A DNA stretch of 64,000 nucleotides from assembly GCF_028553745.1 (NCBI RefSeq), contig NZ_CP067131.1, positions 310,001 to 374,000 on the forward strand, read 5' to 3'. The position numbers and the translations under genes are program-made. Below the pieces are notes generated by a model. It did no database searches. It had not been told where the DNA came from and saw nothing but the letters and a program-made list of their open reading frames with translations. Below, one piece after another: positions 44,738 to 54,675 of the stretch (position 1 is the stretch's first letter; every line of letters starts with the position of its first letter). The stretch comes from Paracoccus seriniphilus (GTDB taxonomy: Bacteria > Pseudomonadota > Alphaproteobacteria > Rhodobacterales > Rhodobacteraceae).

Positions 44738-45469
44738 ATGATGAGCAACAGCCTAGAAGGCCGCGTCGCCGCCGTAACCGGTGCTGCGTCAGGAATTGGA
44801 CTGGAATGCGCGAAGACCTTTCTACAGGCCGGTGCAAAGGTCGCATTGGTCGATTATGCGGCAGACCGGCTGCAGGAAATCTGTGACGAACTGGGACCGA
44901 ACGCCTTTCCGGTCGTCACCAACCTGCTGGACCCGTCCAGCGTGAAAACCATGCTGGATGACATCCTGCGCCAGACCGGCGGGCTGGACATCTTTCACGC
45001 CAATGCCGGTGCCTATGTCGGGGGCAATGTGCTTGAGGGAGATCCCGACGACTGGGATCACATGCTGAACCTGAACATCAATGCGGCTTTCCGCTCGGTC
45101 CGTGCGGTACTGCCGCATATGGTGGCCCAGAAGCGTGGCGATATCATCATGACCAGTTCGGTCGCCGGGGTGATCCCCGTTGTCTGGGAACCGATCTATA
45201 CCGCATCCAAACATGCCGTACAGGCCTTCACCCATACCGTGCGCCGCCAGATGGCCCCGCATGGCGTGCGCGTCGGGGCGATCTTGCCCGGTCCGGTCGT
45301 CACCGCCCTGCTGGATGACTGGCCCAAGGCCAAGATGGACGAGGCCCTGGCCAATGGCAGCCTGATGCAGCCGACCGAAGTCGCGGAATGTGTCCTGTTC
45401 ATGCTGACTCGCCCGCGCAATGTCACCATTCGCGATCTGGTTCTGTTGCCCAACAGCGTCGATCTGTAA
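44738..45469 (+). CDS. Short-chain dehydrogenase, probable ribitol 2-dehydrogenase
   Basis: 243 residues. The Rossmann motif [13 protein letters not shown] starts near residue 15, [10 protein letters not shown] follows, and the catalytic Ser and YxxxK are in [19 protein letters not shown] (Ser near 143, Tyr near 156). The spelling [17 protein letters not shown] closely matches rhizobial ribitol dehydrogenases as I recall them. It would oxidise ribitol to D-ribulose with NAD+. AGGAGGAC precedes the ATG. The next gene is a ribulokinase, so a ribitol route is likely; D-arabinitol is an alternative. Confidence 0.82.
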   Translation: MMSNSLEGRVAAVTGAASGIGLECAKTFLQAGAKVALVDYAADRLQEICDELGPNAFPVVTNLLDPSSVKTMLDDILRQTGGLDIFHANAGAYVGGNVLEGDPDDWDHMLNLNINAAFRSVRAVLPHMVAQKRGDIIMTSSVAGVIPVVWEPIYTASKHAVQAFTHTVRRQMAPHGVRVGAILPGPVVTALLDDWPKAKMDEALANGSLMQPTEVAECVLFMLTRPRNVTIRDLVLLPNSVDL

Positions 45470-45508
45470 GTGACGGGAACGGGTGCAAGCAAAGGAAGGC
45501 GGGGGACC

Positions 45509-47146
45509 ATGGCAGAACTTCAGCAGGACCAGTTCTTTCTGGGCGTGGATGTCGGCACCGGCAGCGCACGTGCCGGAATCTTTGGCAGGGACGGGACATT
45601 GCTGGCCCACGCCAAGCGCGACATCGCGATGTTTCGCGATGAGGGATATATCGCCGAACAATCCAGCGAGGATATCTGGCAGGCGGTATGCCACTGCGTC
45701 AGACAGGCGCTGACGCAAGGCGGCGTCTCGCCACAGGCCATCGCCGGGATCGGATTCGACGCGACCTGTTCCCTGGTCGTATTGGACCGGGATCATGCGC
45801 CGCTGACGGTCAGCAGGTCCGGCGACAACACGCGCAATATCATTGTCTGGATGGATCACCGCGCGACGGATCAGGCGCAGAGGATCAATGCCACCGGTCA
45901 CGACGTTCTGAGCTATGTGGGTGGCATCATCTCGCCCGAGATGCAGACCCCGAAACTGTTGTGGTTGAAGGAAAACCTGCCCGAGACCTATCACGGCGCC
46001 GGGGCTTTTCTGGATTTGCCCGATTACCTGACATGGCGCGCCACCGGCGACCTTGCCCGCTCTCGTTGCACGGTGACCTGCAAATGGACCTATCTGGGCC
46101 ATGAAGACCGTTGGGATGGCGACTACTTTCGCCAGATCGGCCTGAGCGAACTGGCCGACGAAGGCTTCCAGCGGATCGGCAACCGGATACTGGATGTCGG
46201 GACCGCATTGGGATCGGGTCTGTCCGATGAAGCCGCCGCCGAACTGGGCTTGCAGGCCGGGACACCCGTTGCGGTCAGCGTCATCGACGCCCATGCCGCC
46301 GGGATAGGAACGGTGGGCGCGCGGGGCGGACATGGTGATGCCACGGCGCGTCTGGGCTATGTCTTTGGAACCTCGGCCTGCACCATGTCATCGACCACGG
46401 AAGGGAAATTCGTTCCCGGTGTCTGGGGCCCCTATTTCGCCGCGATGATCCCCGGCCTGTGGCTGAACGAGGGTGGCCAGTCAGCCGCAGGCGAGGCAAT
46501 CGCCCATCTTGTCAAATGCCATCCCGCCTATCCCGATGCCCGCGCAAGGGCGGAAGAACGGGGACAGCATGTGCTGGCCTATCTGCTGGATGAGATTGCC
46601 GCGCTTGATCTGGACAGCACCGCGTTGATCGCGCTGGCGCGGCAATTGGTCGTGGTGCCCGAATTCCTTGGAAACCGCGCCCCCTTTGCCGAGCCCGACG
46701 CACGCGCGGTCATTGCCGGCATGGATCTGGACGACAGCCTGAACGGTTTGATCGCGCTGTATGTCGCCGGAATTTCCGGTCTTGGCTATGGGTTACGCCA
46801 GATTCTTGATGTTCAGCGTGAACATGGCGTCGCACCGGAACTGGTGGTGATCAGCGGCGGCGCGGGGGCTCATCCCCTTGTCAAGCAGTTGCTGGCGGAT
46901 TCCTGTGGGTTGCCGCTTGCCGAAACCGCCTGCGAGGAGCCCGTACTGCTGGGGTCGGCCATGCTGGGGGCCGTTGCCGCCGGTGCCTGTGACTCGGTCT
47001 CGCAGGCCATGCATGATATGTCTCGACTGGGCCGAATCTTTGCTCCAACCCAGGGCAGATGTGCCGCCCATCACCTGCATCGCTTCAAGGCCTTCGAGGC
47101 CTTGCAAACCGCCGCCCGATTGATACGACATGAGGACATTTCATGA
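45509..47146 (+). CDS. FGGY-family D-ribulokinase
   Basis: 545 residues from ATG 45509 with GAAGGCGGGGG directly upstream; a GTG at 45470 would add 13 residues. The N-terminal domain has GVDVGTGSARAGIF and the substrate region NIIVWMDHRATDQAQRI, then GGIISPEMQTPKLLWLKE. The C-terminal ATP site shows VISGGAGAHPLVKQLLAD. Length and these motifs fit ribulokinases of the YDR109C/FGGY type. It phosphorylates D-ribulose to D-ribulose 5-phosphate, completing ribitol catabolism. Confidence 0.88.
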   Translation: MAELQQDQFFLGVDVGTGSARAGIFGRDGTLLAHAKRDIAMFRDEGYIAEQSSEDIWQAVCHCVRQALTQGGVSPQAIAGIGFDATCSLVVLDRDHAPLTVSRSGDNTRNIIVWMDHRATDQAQRINATGHDVLSYVGGIISPEMQTPKLLWLKENLPETYHGAGAFLDLPDYLTWRATGDLARSRCTVTCKWTYLGHEDRWDGDYFRQIGLSELADEGFQRIGNRILDVGTALGSGLSDEAAAELGLQAGTPVAVSVIDAHAAGIGTVGARGGHGDATARLGYVFGTSACTMSSTTEGKFVPGVWGPYFAAMIPGLWLNEGGQSAAGEAIAHLVKCHPAYPDARARAEERGQHVLAYLLDEIAALDLDSTALIALARQLVVVPEFLGNRAPFAEPDARAVIAGMDLDDSLNGLIALYVAGISGLGYGLRQILDVQREHGVAPELVVISGGAGAHPLVKQLLADSCGLPLAETACEEPVLLGSAMLGAVAAGACDSVSQAMHDMSRLGRIFAPTQGRCAAHHLHRFKAFEALQTAARLIRHEDIS

Positions 47147-47820
47147 CCGAGCCCCTGCTGATTTTCGATTGTGACGGGGTTCTTGTCGACAGTGAACCGA
47201 TCTCGATCTCTCTGCTGATCGAATATTGTGCCGCCAGCGGTTTCGAGATTTCGGCCGAGGATGCCTATCGCACATTTCTGGGCAAGCCGGTCGGCGATGC
47301 GACCATGCATATCAAGGCGAATTTCGATGTCTCGCTGCCTGCACTTGATACCGACCGCTTTCAGCACGATGTTCTGGCGCGCTTCGAACGCGATCTCGCA
47401 CCCGTCAACGGGGTCGCAGACGCGCTTGCGCGGATCACCTTTGGCAAGACCGTTGCGTCCTCCAGCAATCTCGCGCGGATCCGGCGATCCCTGCAGCTGA
47501 CCGGCCTGGAAGGCTTCTTCGGCAACCATATCTTCAGCACAGATATGGTCGCGCGCGGGAAGCCCCATCCCGATGTGTTTCTTCATGCCGCCCGACAAAT
47601 GGATGCGCTGCCGGAAAACGCGATCGTCATCGAGGACAGCCCCGCCGGGCTGATCGCCGCCAAGGCGGCGGGGATGCGCACGATCGCCTTTGCCGGTGGC
47701 AGCCATGCCGTGCCCGCAGATCTGGAAAACATGTTGGCGGGACATCAACCAGATCGCATGATCCGTGACATGGACGATCTGCCTGCAACGGTTCTGGATC
47801 TGGCGAAGGCAAGGGCCTGA
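47143..47820 (+). CDS. HAD-superfamily phosphatase (beta-phosphoglucomutase-like)
   Basis: 225 residues. Motif I FDCDGVLVDSEP has both Asp residues. The SSNLARI motif II, the Lys in RGKPHPDVF and motif IV IEDSPAGLIAAKAAG follow. It overlaps the kinase gene by 4 bases. A phosphatase next to a kinase is seen in several sugar alcohol operons and may remove a stray sugar phosphate; the substrate is unknown. Confidence 0.88.
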   Translation: MTEPLLIFDCDGVLVDSEPISISLLIEYCAASGFEISAEDAYRTFLGKPVGDATMHIKANFDVSLPALDTDRFQHDVLARFERDLAPVNGVADALARITFGKTVASSSNLARIRRSLQLTGLEGFFGNHIFSTDMVARGKPHPDVFLHAARQMDALPENAIVIEDSPAGLIAAKAAGMRTIAFAGGSHAVPADLENMLAGHQPDRMIRDMDDLPATVLDLAKARA

Positions 47821-47927
47821 CATTGATTTCAAAGCTGACGGGCACCAATTGCAGTATTGCAACCGCACCGCCTGACTGAGGACGCCTTGTCCAGGCGATG
47901 CAAATATCCAGATGCCGGGAGAGCGGG

Positions 47928-49175
47928 ATGAAATCACTGAAACTGGAGTTCACGGGTCATGACGGTGGGCAACTGGCCGCGCGCCTGGATCTGCCCGAAG
48001 GAATGATTGCCGGCTATGCCCTGTTCGCGCATTGCTTCACCTGTTCAAAGGATCTGATGGCGGTGCGCCGCATCGCGACGGGACTGGCACGCCATGGCAT
48101 TGCCCTGATGCGGTTTGATTTCACCGGTCTTGGCGCCTCGGATGGCGAATTTGCCTCGACCAATTTTTCGTCGAATATCGAGGATCTGAAACGCGCGGCT
48201 TCGCATCTGACCGAACAGTTCGAGGCCCCGCGCCTGTTGATCGGCCATTCACTGGGCGGGGCTGCCGTTCTGGCGGCCGCCGGTGACCTGCCGACCATCG
48301 ATGCCGTGGTGACGATTGGTGCCCCGGCCGATGTCAGTCATGTGCTGCACAACTTCGACGCCGATCTTGCACGGATCGAAAGCGAAGGCCGGGCCGAGGT
48401 TTCGCTTCAGGGCCGAACATTCACCATCGAGCGCCAGTTCATCGAAGATGCGCGCGGCACGCGTCTGACCGACCGGATCGCCAAGCTGCGCAAGCCCCTG
48501 CTGATCCTGCATGCTCCGCGCGATGCAACCGTCGGTATCGACAATGCCGCCCAGATCTTCAATGCCGCCAAACATCCCAAGAGCTATATCTCGCTGGATG
48601 GTGCGGACCATCTGTTGAGCAAGGCCGAAGATGCCGAATTCGCAGCAGGTGTCATTGCCGGTTGGGTCGCGCGCTATATCCAGCCCCGCCCCGGCACGCA
48701 TCCGGTCGCCGAACAGGGTGCGGTTCTGGTAACGGAAACCGGCGCGGGCAAGTTTCAACAGCGCGTTCATGCCAGCGGACACAGTCTTTTGGCCGATGAA
48801 CCGCTGAGCTTCGGAGGTGATGAGACCGGCCCCTCACCCTATGATTATGTCGCCATCGGCCTGGGGGCCTGCACCTCGATGACGTTGCGGATGTGGGCAG
48901 ATCGCAAGGGGTTGAACCCGGGGAAAATCTCGGTCGAGGTCAATCACAGCAAGGTGCACGCCACCGATTGTGGAGACTGCGTCGGACATGACGGGCCGAA
49001 GGATGCCAAGATCGACCGCTTCGAACGCCATATCCGCGTCGAGGGCGGCGTTTCCGAGGAGATGAAGAACGACCTGCTGCGCATTGCCAACCTGTGTCCG
49101 GTTCACAAGACGCTGGAAAGCAGTTCGGTGATCGTCACAAAGGTCGCCGAGGAATCTCTGCAGGACGACGGCTGA
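47928..49175 (+). CDS. Bifunctional alpha/beta hydrolase - OsmC family protein
   Basis: 415 residues from ATG 47928 (GGGAGAGCGGG upstream). Residues 1-250 are an alpha/beta hydrolase with nucleophile elbow GHSLGGAA near residue 107 and a His near the end (DGADHLL). Residues 275-410 are an OsmC domain with both redox Cys residues: LGACTSMTLRM and CPVHKTLESS. OsmC reduces organic hydroperoxides. The fusion is known in proteobacteria; the combined job is thought to be detoxification, unproven. It stands alone between the ribitol genes and the convergent fucose cluster. Confidence 0.92.
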   Translation: MKSLKLEFTGHDGGQLAARLDLPEGMIAGYALFAHCFTCSKDLMAVRRIATGLARHGIALMRFDFTGLGASDGEFASTNFSSNIEDLKRAASHLTEQFEAPRLLIGHSLGGAAVLAAAGDLPTIDAVVTIGAPADVSHVLHNFDADLARIESEGRAEVSLQGRTFTIERQFIEDARGTRLTDRIAKLRKPLLILHAPRDATVGIDNAAQIFNAAKHPKSYISLDGADHLLSKAEDAEFAAGVIAGWVARYIQPRPGTHPVAEQGAVLVTETGAGKFQQRVHASGHSLLADEPLSFGGDETGPSPYDYVAIGLGACTSMTLRMWADRKGLNPGKISVEVNHSKVHATDCGDCVGHDGPKDAKIDRFERHIRVEGGVSEEMKNDLLRIANLCPVHKTLESSSVIVTKVAEESLQDDG

Positions 49176-49183
49176 ACGGCGCC

Positions 49184-50677
49184 CTACATCACCGCCCCGA
49201 TCTGCCATGGCACGAATTCGACCCCGCCAAAGCCCTGTGCCTCGCTCTTGCTGGGGCGACCCGATGCAAGGTCCAGCAATGCCCGGTAGATCTCGCGCCC
49301 CTTTTCCTCGATAGAGGCGCCTTCAACGATCTGGCCGCAATCGATATCCATGTCCTCGGACATGCGCTGATACATGCCGCTGTTCGAGGCCAGTTTCAGG
49401 CAGGGCACCGGCTGATAGCCCGAGACCGAGCCCCGCCCGGTCGTGAAGGCGATCAGATTTGCGCCAGATGCGATCTGCCCGGTCACGGAACAGGGGTCAT
49501 AGCCCGGGCTGTCCATGAAGACGAGGCCGGGGCGATCTATCGGCTGGCCGTAGAGATAGACTCCGCTCAAGGGGGCTGACCCGGCCTTGGCCACCGCCCC
49601 CAGCGATTTTTCGAGGATCGTCGTCAGGCCGCCGCGCTTGTTTCCGGGGCTGGGATTGTTGTCCATCTCGGCAAGATTGCGGGCGCAGTAGTCTTCCCAC
49701 CAGTCAAGCCGGGCTTCCAGCGCCCGTGCGACTTCGGGGATGACGGCGCGCGCGGTCAACAGATGTTCGGCACCATATATTTCGGATGTTTCGGACAGGA
49801 TGCTGGTGCCACCCTGCGCCACCAGAAGGTCCGAGGCATGGCCCAGTGCGGGATTCGCCGTAATCCCCGACAGCCCGTCCGAACCACCGCATTGCATCCC
49901 CAGCACCAGTTGCGACACCGGTTCGGGACTGCGCGTCGCGCGATTGGCCTGCGCCAGCAATTCACGCAGGGCAGCAAGCCCGGCATCGACGGTGGCACGG
50001 GTTCCGCCACTTTGCTGGATCGTCATATAGCGAAAACTCGTGGGATCGTTCAGCTTCGCCCGCCCGACCAGATCGGGGAGTTGCATCACCTCGCAGCCCA
50101 GACCCAGCATCAGAACCGCGCCGAAATTCGGGTTGCGAGCATAGCCGGACAGGGTTCGGAACAGCGTATCATAGCCTTCCCCTGACGCGGCCATGCCACA
50201 GCCGCTGCCATGCGCGATGGGCACGATACCATCGACATTGGGAAATTCGGCCAGCAGGTTCTGGTGCATCGCCGCCTCGGCAATGAAGCGCGCCACCGAC
50301 CCCGAGCAATTCACCGACGTCAGGATGCCGACGTAGTTGCGGGTGCCGACCCGGCCCGAAGCGCGCCGATAGCCCAAGAAGCTGTCCGCTCTTGTGGGCG
50401 CGGGCAGAGGGCGCACCTGCGAGGAATGCGCGGGCGGCTGATGATGGTCGTTCATGCCCAGGTTATGGCTATGCACATGTGCGCCAGCGGGGATCTCCCT
50501 GGTCGCGACGCCGATAATCTGGCCATATTTGCGCAGAATCTCTCCGCGCGAGATCGGCTGCGTTGCTATCTTGTGACCAAAGCCGACCTTTTGACCAAGA
50601 CTGTCCGTGAGCGGCGCAATGGCGATCACCACGTTGTCATCGGGGTGAAGCCGAAGTGTTTTCCCTGCCCCGCTCAT
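49184..50677 (-). CDS. UxaA-family dehydratase (altronate/L-fuconate dehydratase type)
   Basis: 497 residues. Residues 1-75 form the SAF-like small domain, and from about 95 on the large UxaA domain. Typical motifs are GTRNYVGILTSVNCSGS, IAHGSGCGMA, QCGGSDGLSGITANPALGHA and NPSPGNKRGGLTTI. The family dehydrates D-altronate, galactarate or sugar acids. In Campylobacter, UxaA-like proteins sit in the fuc locus with an amidohydrolase and a mutarotase, the same set as here, so L-fuconate is a good candidate. ATGA overlap links it to the Zn-dehydrogenase gene. Confidence 0.88.
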   Translation of the reverse strand: MSGAGKTLRLHPDDNVVIAIAPLTDSLGQKVGFGHKIATQPISRGEILRKYGQIIGVATREIPAGAHVHSHNLGMNDHHQPPAHSSQVRPLPAPTRADSFLGYRRASGRVGTRNYVGILTSVNCSGSVARFIAEAAMHQNLLAEFPNVDGIVPIAHGSGCGMAASGEGYDTLFRTLSGYARNPNFGAVLMLGLGCEVMQLPDLVGRAKLNDPTSFRYMTIQQSGGTRATVDAGLAALRELLAQANRATRSPEPVSQLVLGMQCGGSDGLSGITANPALGHASDLLVAQGGTSILSETSEIYGAEHLLTARAVIPEVARALEARLDWWEDYCARNLAEMDNNPSPGNKRGGLTTILEKSLGAVAKAGSAPLSGVYLYGQPIDRPGLVFMDSPGYDPCSVTGQIASGANLIAFTTGRGSVSGYQPVPCLKLASNSGMYQRMSEDMDIDCGQIVEGASIEEKGREIYRALLDLASGRPSKSEAQGFGGVEFVPWQIGAVM

Positions 50678-51708
50678 GCAAGACCTGTCACGATGGCCTT
50701 GATCAGGCTGTCACGGTTTTCCGCCAGTTCGGCAAAGCGCCCCGGCAGATCGGCAAGGTCGATCACCTCGGAACATAGCGCATCGCAGTCGATCCGACCC
50801 TCGCGCATGGCCTGCATCACATGGCGAAAGTCCGCGTCCAGCGCATTTCGGCTGCCGATGATCCGTGTTTCCCGCTTGTGAAATTCGGGATCGGAAAAGC
50901 GGATGTCATCCTTGACCACGCTGACCAGCACATAGGTGCTGCCATGCGCCAGATATTGAAACCCCGCCTCGATGGCAATCCTGTTGCCGGTGGCGTCGAA
51001 GACGGCATCGAAACCGCTGGACAGATCGCCGTATAGCATTGGCTCTCCGACCTGATGGACATGGCTGAATCCAAAGCGTTCCTTCACCATCCCCAGTCGA
51101 GTCCGGCTGACATCCAGCAGATGCACCTCGGCCCCCGCGATCCGGGCGAACAAGGCCACGCCGATGCCGATGGGTCCCGCGCCGGTCACCAGAACCCGAT
51201 CCCCTTTGCCGATACCGCTGCGCGCCACCGCATGGGCACCAATGGCCAGAAATTCGACCATCGCGGCCTGTAGCGGGCCAAGTCCCTCGGCTGAATAGAG
51301 GTTTCCCTCGGGCACCGCGATGCGCGCGCACATGCCGCCGTCGCCATGCACCCCCAGGACCGAAATATTTTCGCAGCAATTGGGTTTGCCCCGACGGCAG
51401 GCATGACAATCGCCACAAGACAGATAGGGGTTGATGACCACCAGTTCGCCTGCCCTGAACCGCCCGCGATCGGCCACCACGCGACCGCTCAGTTCATGGC
51501 CGATGACCCGTGGATATTCCAGATAGGGATGCTTGCCCTGCAGGATATGGTAATCCGTTCCGCACAGCCCCACGGCCTGAATATCCACCAGAACCTGCCC
51601 CGGCGGAGCGGTTGTCGGGCGCGGCCGGTCGATCAGCGCGAATTGGCCGGGTTCGACACAGATTCCACAACTCATCATTGAATTGTCCACGGCGGCATCC
51701 TTCATCAT
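50674..51708 (-). CDS. Zinc-dependent alcohol dehydrogenase (sugar acid or polyol type)
   Basis: 344 residues. The catalytic zinc site is GLCGTDYHI and GHELSG, the structural zinc site [15 protein letters not shown], and the NAD fold [17 protein letters not shown]. By context it may be the 2-keto-3-deoxy-L-fuconate dehydrogenase, oxidising the product of the neighbouring dehydratase; LgoD/RspB-like L-galactonate or L-gulonate dehydrogenases are alternatives. It starts inside the stop of the ATPase gene (ATGA at 51705-51708). Confidence 0.85.
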   Translation of the reverse strand: MMKDAAVDNSMMSCGICVEPGQFALIDRPRPTTAPPGQVLVDIQAVGLCGTDYHILQGKHPYLEYPRVIGHELSGRVVADRGRFRAGELVVINPYLSCGDCHACRRGKPNCCENISVLGVHGDGGMCARIAVPEGNLYSAEGLGPLQAAMVEFLAIGAHAVARSGIGKGDRVLVTGAGPIGIGVALFARIAGAEVHLLDVSRTRLGMVKERFGFSHVHQVGEPMLYGDLSSGFDAVFDATGNRIAIEAGFQYLAHGSTYVLVSVVKDDIRFSDPEFHKRETRIIGSRNALDADFRHVMQAMREGRIDCDALCSEVIDLADLPGRFAELAENRDSLIKAIVTGLA

Positions 51709-52493
51709 TGGGTCTCCAGCTGGCGGGGTGTCCAGTCATCGGGCAGCGACCCCTTGATGATCATGCTCAGCACATCATCCTTGGTGACTTCGTGAATCGC
51801 ATGTGTCCCGACATTGCGCCCCTTGTTCATGACCATGACCCGGTCGCAGAGATCAAAGACGTCATGCATGTCGTGGCTGACCAGGAAGATGCCGATCCCT
51901 TCGGCACGCAACTGTTTGATCAGATCCGCCACCATGGCCGTTTCCGACGGACCCAAAGCCGCCGTCGGCTCATCCATGATCAGTATGCGGACATCGAAAT
52001 GGATCGCCCGCGCGATGGCAATGACCTGTCGCTGTCCGCCCGAAAGGCTGGCGACCGGATCACTCAGATTGGTGAAATTGGGGTTCAGCCGCCGCAGGAC
52101 CTTCCGGGCCTCGGCCATCATCCTCTTGTCGTCCAGATTGCCGAAACGGTCCGTCAGTTCGCGGCCCAGAAACAGATTGGCGGGCGCGTCCAGATGATCG
52201 GCCAGCGCAAGGGTCTGGTAGATGGTCTCGATCCCCTGCGCCCGCGCGTCCTGGGGCGAGGTGATCTGCACCGGATGCCCGTTGACCTTGATGGTGCCGG
52301 CATTGGGCATCATCGCGCCGGACAACATTCGCATCAGGCAGGATTTGCCCGCGCCGTTATGGCCCAGAACACCGACGACTTCGCCCGGCATCAGATGTGC
52401 CGAGACATCATTGACGGCATGCAGGCCGCCAAAGCGTTTCTCGATGCCGATCAGTTCGACCAGCGGTGTCCGGGCAGTCGGTGGCAGGGTCAT
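51705..52493 (-). CDS. Sugar ABC transporter ATP-binding protein, single domain (FrcA type)
   Basis: 262 residues with one ABC domain instead of the usual two of CUT2 ATPases. Walker [10 protein letters not shown] at residues 44-52 has Cys after the canonical [11 protein letters not shown] signature and Walker [13 protein letters not shown] follow. Single-domain proteins of this type are known (FrcA); they dimerise. It is the third gene of the minus-strand importer operon, after permease and binding protein. Confidence 0.9.
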   Translation of the reverse strand: MTLPPTARTPLVELIGIEKRFGGLHAVNDVSAHLMPGEVVGVLGHNGAGKSCLMRMLSGAMMPNAGTIKVNGHPVQITSPQDARAQGIETIYQTLALADHLDAPANLFLGRELTDRFGNLDDKRMMAEARKVLRRLNPNFTNLSDPVASLSGGQRQVIAIARAIHFDVRILIMDEPTAALGPSETAMVADLIKQLRAEGIGIFLVSHDMHDVFDLCDRVMVMNKGRNVGTHAIHEVTKDDVLSMIIKGSLPDDWTPRQLETQ

Positions 52494-52563
52494 GAGCAGG
52501 TGGCTTTCATTCGAAACAGGGGTGACCGGCGCAACCTGGGGCTGCGCCGATCCTTTGGCAGGA

Positions 52564-53505
52564 TCAATACAGGACGTGCTGTGCCTCGGGGCTGTCGATA
52601 TTGTCCCTGGTCACCAGAACGACGCCGGTATCGATGAATTCATCGACGCTTTCGCCAGCGATCACATCCATCACCGCCTTCACGCCCAATTCGCCCATCT
52701 GGAAAGACCCCTGCACCGCAATCGCGTTCAAAGTGCCATCCTTGACAAAATCCTGCAGATCGCCATTGCCGTCGAAACCAAAGGCCGCCAGCTTGCCCGC
52801 CTTGCCAGCCTGGACGATCGCCCGCCCCATGCCGACAGCGGTCGGCTCATTGGCTCCAAAGATTCCGACCAGATCGGGATTCGCGGCCAGAATGTCTGTC
52901 GTCTGGTTCAGCGCGGTGGCCATCTGAGATTGCGAATACAGTGGCCCGACAATTTCAATCTGGCTGTTGCCCTTGAGGTAATCCATGAAACAGCCGACCC
53001 GGCCGATTTCCGAGCCGACGCCGGCCACATAGGACATGACGGCAACCTTGCCCTCGGTTCCGACGGCATCGACCATGGCCTTGGCGACGGTTTCACCCGC
53101 GGCGCAGTTGTCAGTCGAGAGGAAGGCTTGATAAGTGCCCTTCGCGGCTTCTCCCAGACCGGAATCGATGATCGCGACCGGGATGCCGCTTTCATAGGCG
53201 CGCTTGACGACAGGCGCCAGGGCTTCGGGGTCCGAGGGTGCCAGAACGATGCCTGACACCCCGCGGTTGATGGCATTCTCGACCAGATTGACCTGATCGG
53301 CGACCGCGCTTTCCGAAGCCGGACCGTTGAAGGTCATCGTGTGTTCGGACTGCCCCTCGATGGCTGCGGATGCACCCTTGTTGACGTTTTGCCAGAAGTT
53401 CGAATTCGTTGTCTTGACGATCACGGCAATTTCACCAGCCAGCGCGGTAACCGGCAGGATCGCCGTCAGGGCCGCTGCGGCCATCAATCTGGTCTTGTTG
53501 GACAT
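52564..53505 (-). CDS. Sugar ABC transporter substrate-binding protein (CUT2)
   Basis: 313 residues. The signal peptide [20 protein letters not shown] ends in ALA before GEIAV (cleavage near 23). The fold is that of ribose-binding-like proteins: [15 protein letters not shown] and [18 protein letters not shown]. Expected ligand by context is L-fucose or D-arabinose. It sits between permease and ATPase genes. A 70-base gap to the ATPase has no clear hairpin. Confidence 0.9.
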   Translation of the reverse strand: MSNKTRLMAAAALTAILPVTALAGEIAVIVKTTNSNFWQNVNKGASAAIEGQSEHTMTFNGPASESAVADQVNLVENAINRGVSGIVLAPSDPEALAPVVKRAYESGIPVAIIDSGLGEAAKGTYQAFLSTDNCAAGETVAKAMVDAVGTEGKVAVMSYVAGVGSEIGRVGCFMDYLKGNSQIEIVGPLYSQSQMATALNQTTDILAANPDLVGIFGANEPTAVGMGRAIVQAGKAGKLAAFGFDGNGDLQDFVKDGTLNAIAVQGSFQMGELGVKAVMDVIAGESVDEFIDTGVVLVTRDNIDSPEAQHVLY

Positions 53506-53544
53506 TTTTTCTTTCTCCTCCCAATGGATCTGTTCGATCTGATA

Positions 53545-54567
53545 TCAGCGGCGGCTGCGAAGCTGGTCGATATAGACTGCCAGGATCACCACGACGCCGA
53601 TGATGATTTGCTGCACGAATGAGGACACGCCCGACATGTTCAGCCCGTTGCGCAGAATTCCGATGATGAAGGCCCCGATCATGGTGCCCGAGATATTGCC
53701 GACCCCTCCCATCAGCGACGCCCCGCCAATGACGGCGGCCGCAATGGCGTCAAGTTCATACATGACACCCTCGTTGGGCTGGGCGGTGATCAGGCGCGAC
53801 ATCAGCACCACGCCGGCCAGCCCGGCCAGCGCGCCCGACATGGCATAGGCCAGAATCTTGGTGCGGTCGGTATTCACGCCCGAAAGCCGCGCGGCTTCCT
53901 CGCTGGAGCCGGTGGCATATATGTGACGCCCCAAGGGCCGACGGCGCAGCAGATAGGACACCACCAGCGCCACAACGGCCAACAGGATCACCGGATAGGG
54001 AATTCCCGGAAAGACGACACGGGGAAAACCATTGGCCTGCATTTCGACGATCCGGAACAGCGATCCATTGCCCAGCACACCAAAGGCTTCGCCCAGCTGT
54101 GAAATCGGTGCCGCGCCGGTCAACTGCAATGCCGTGCCACGCGCAATCAGCATCATGCCCAGGGTTGCGACAAAGGGCGTGATGCGCATCTTGGTCACGA
54201 TCAGGCCATTGATCACGCCACAGGTTGCGCCCATCAGCACCCCGCCGAACATGGCAGGAACCACCGGAACGCCCGCCTTGACCAGCATCCCGGTCACCGT
54301 GCCCGACAAGGCCAGAACCGAGCCCACCGACAGGTCGATGCCGCCGGTGATGATGACCATGGTCATCCCGATGCCCAGAATGCCGATGACTGCGGTCTGC
54401 AACAGGATCGTCAGGCCATTGTTCACCGACAGGAATGCGCCGTTTCCGATCGAGAAGACCATGATCAGAATCAGCATCGTCAACACGGCTGACAACTTGT
54501 GGAACGCCTCTTTCGACAGGCGCGCCGATGTCCCTGCCCGTCTGAGACGTTGAACCAGTTCAGCCAT
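53545..54567 (-). CDS. Sugar ABC transporter permease (CUT2)
   Basis: 340 residues, many membrane helices. GGIDLSVGSVLALSG lies near residue 75 and the coupling loop VIGGASLMGGVGNISGT near 285. It is the first gene of a five-gene minus-strand operon (permease, binding protein, ATPase, Zn-dehydrogenase, dehydratase). The AT-rich promoter region 54568-54675 is shared with the divergent GntR gene. Confidence 0.92.
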   Translation of the reverse strand: MAELVQRLRRAGTSARLSKEAFHKLSAVLTMLILIMVFSIGNGAFLSVNNGLTILLQTAVIGILGIGMTMVIITGGIDLSVGSVLALSGTVTGMLVKAGVPVVPAMFGGVLMGATCGVINGLIVTKMRITPFVATLGMMLIARGTALQLTGAAPISQLGEAFGVLGNGSLFRIVEMQANGFPRVVFPGIPYPVILLAVVALVVSYLLRRRPLGRHIYATGSSEEAARLSGVNTDRTKILAYAMSGALAGLAGVVLMSRLITAQPNEGVMYELDAIAAAVIGGASLMGGVGNISGTMIGAFIIGILRNGLNMSGVSSFVQQIIIGVVVILAVYIDQLRSRR

Positions 54568-54595
54568 GTAACCTCCCGCATAAAAGTTCTCAATT

Positions 54596-54644
54596 ATTAA
54601 AAACTTTTAATGACAAGGGTTGCGCACAGTCAACGGTTTTTTAT
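54596..54644. promoter_or_regulatory. GntR operator candidate between the importer operon and the regulator
   Basis: ATTAAAA (54596-54602) and TTTTAAT (54605-54611) form a perfect 7-base inverted repeat around AC. Downstream, CGGTTTTTTAT lies at 54634-54644. Both ATTAAAAACT and CGGTTTTTTAT recur in the other divergent promoter of this cluster (57666-57687), which ties the two transcription regions to one regulator. Confidence 0.65.
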
Positions 54645-54675
54645 AATTTTCGACAAAACAACGAGAGGACAGGCA

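Noticed and set aside
44496..44741. 81-residue open frame before the ribitol-type operon
   Set aside because: No ribosome binding site, no family look, and it runs into the next gene's start; more likely promoter sequence.
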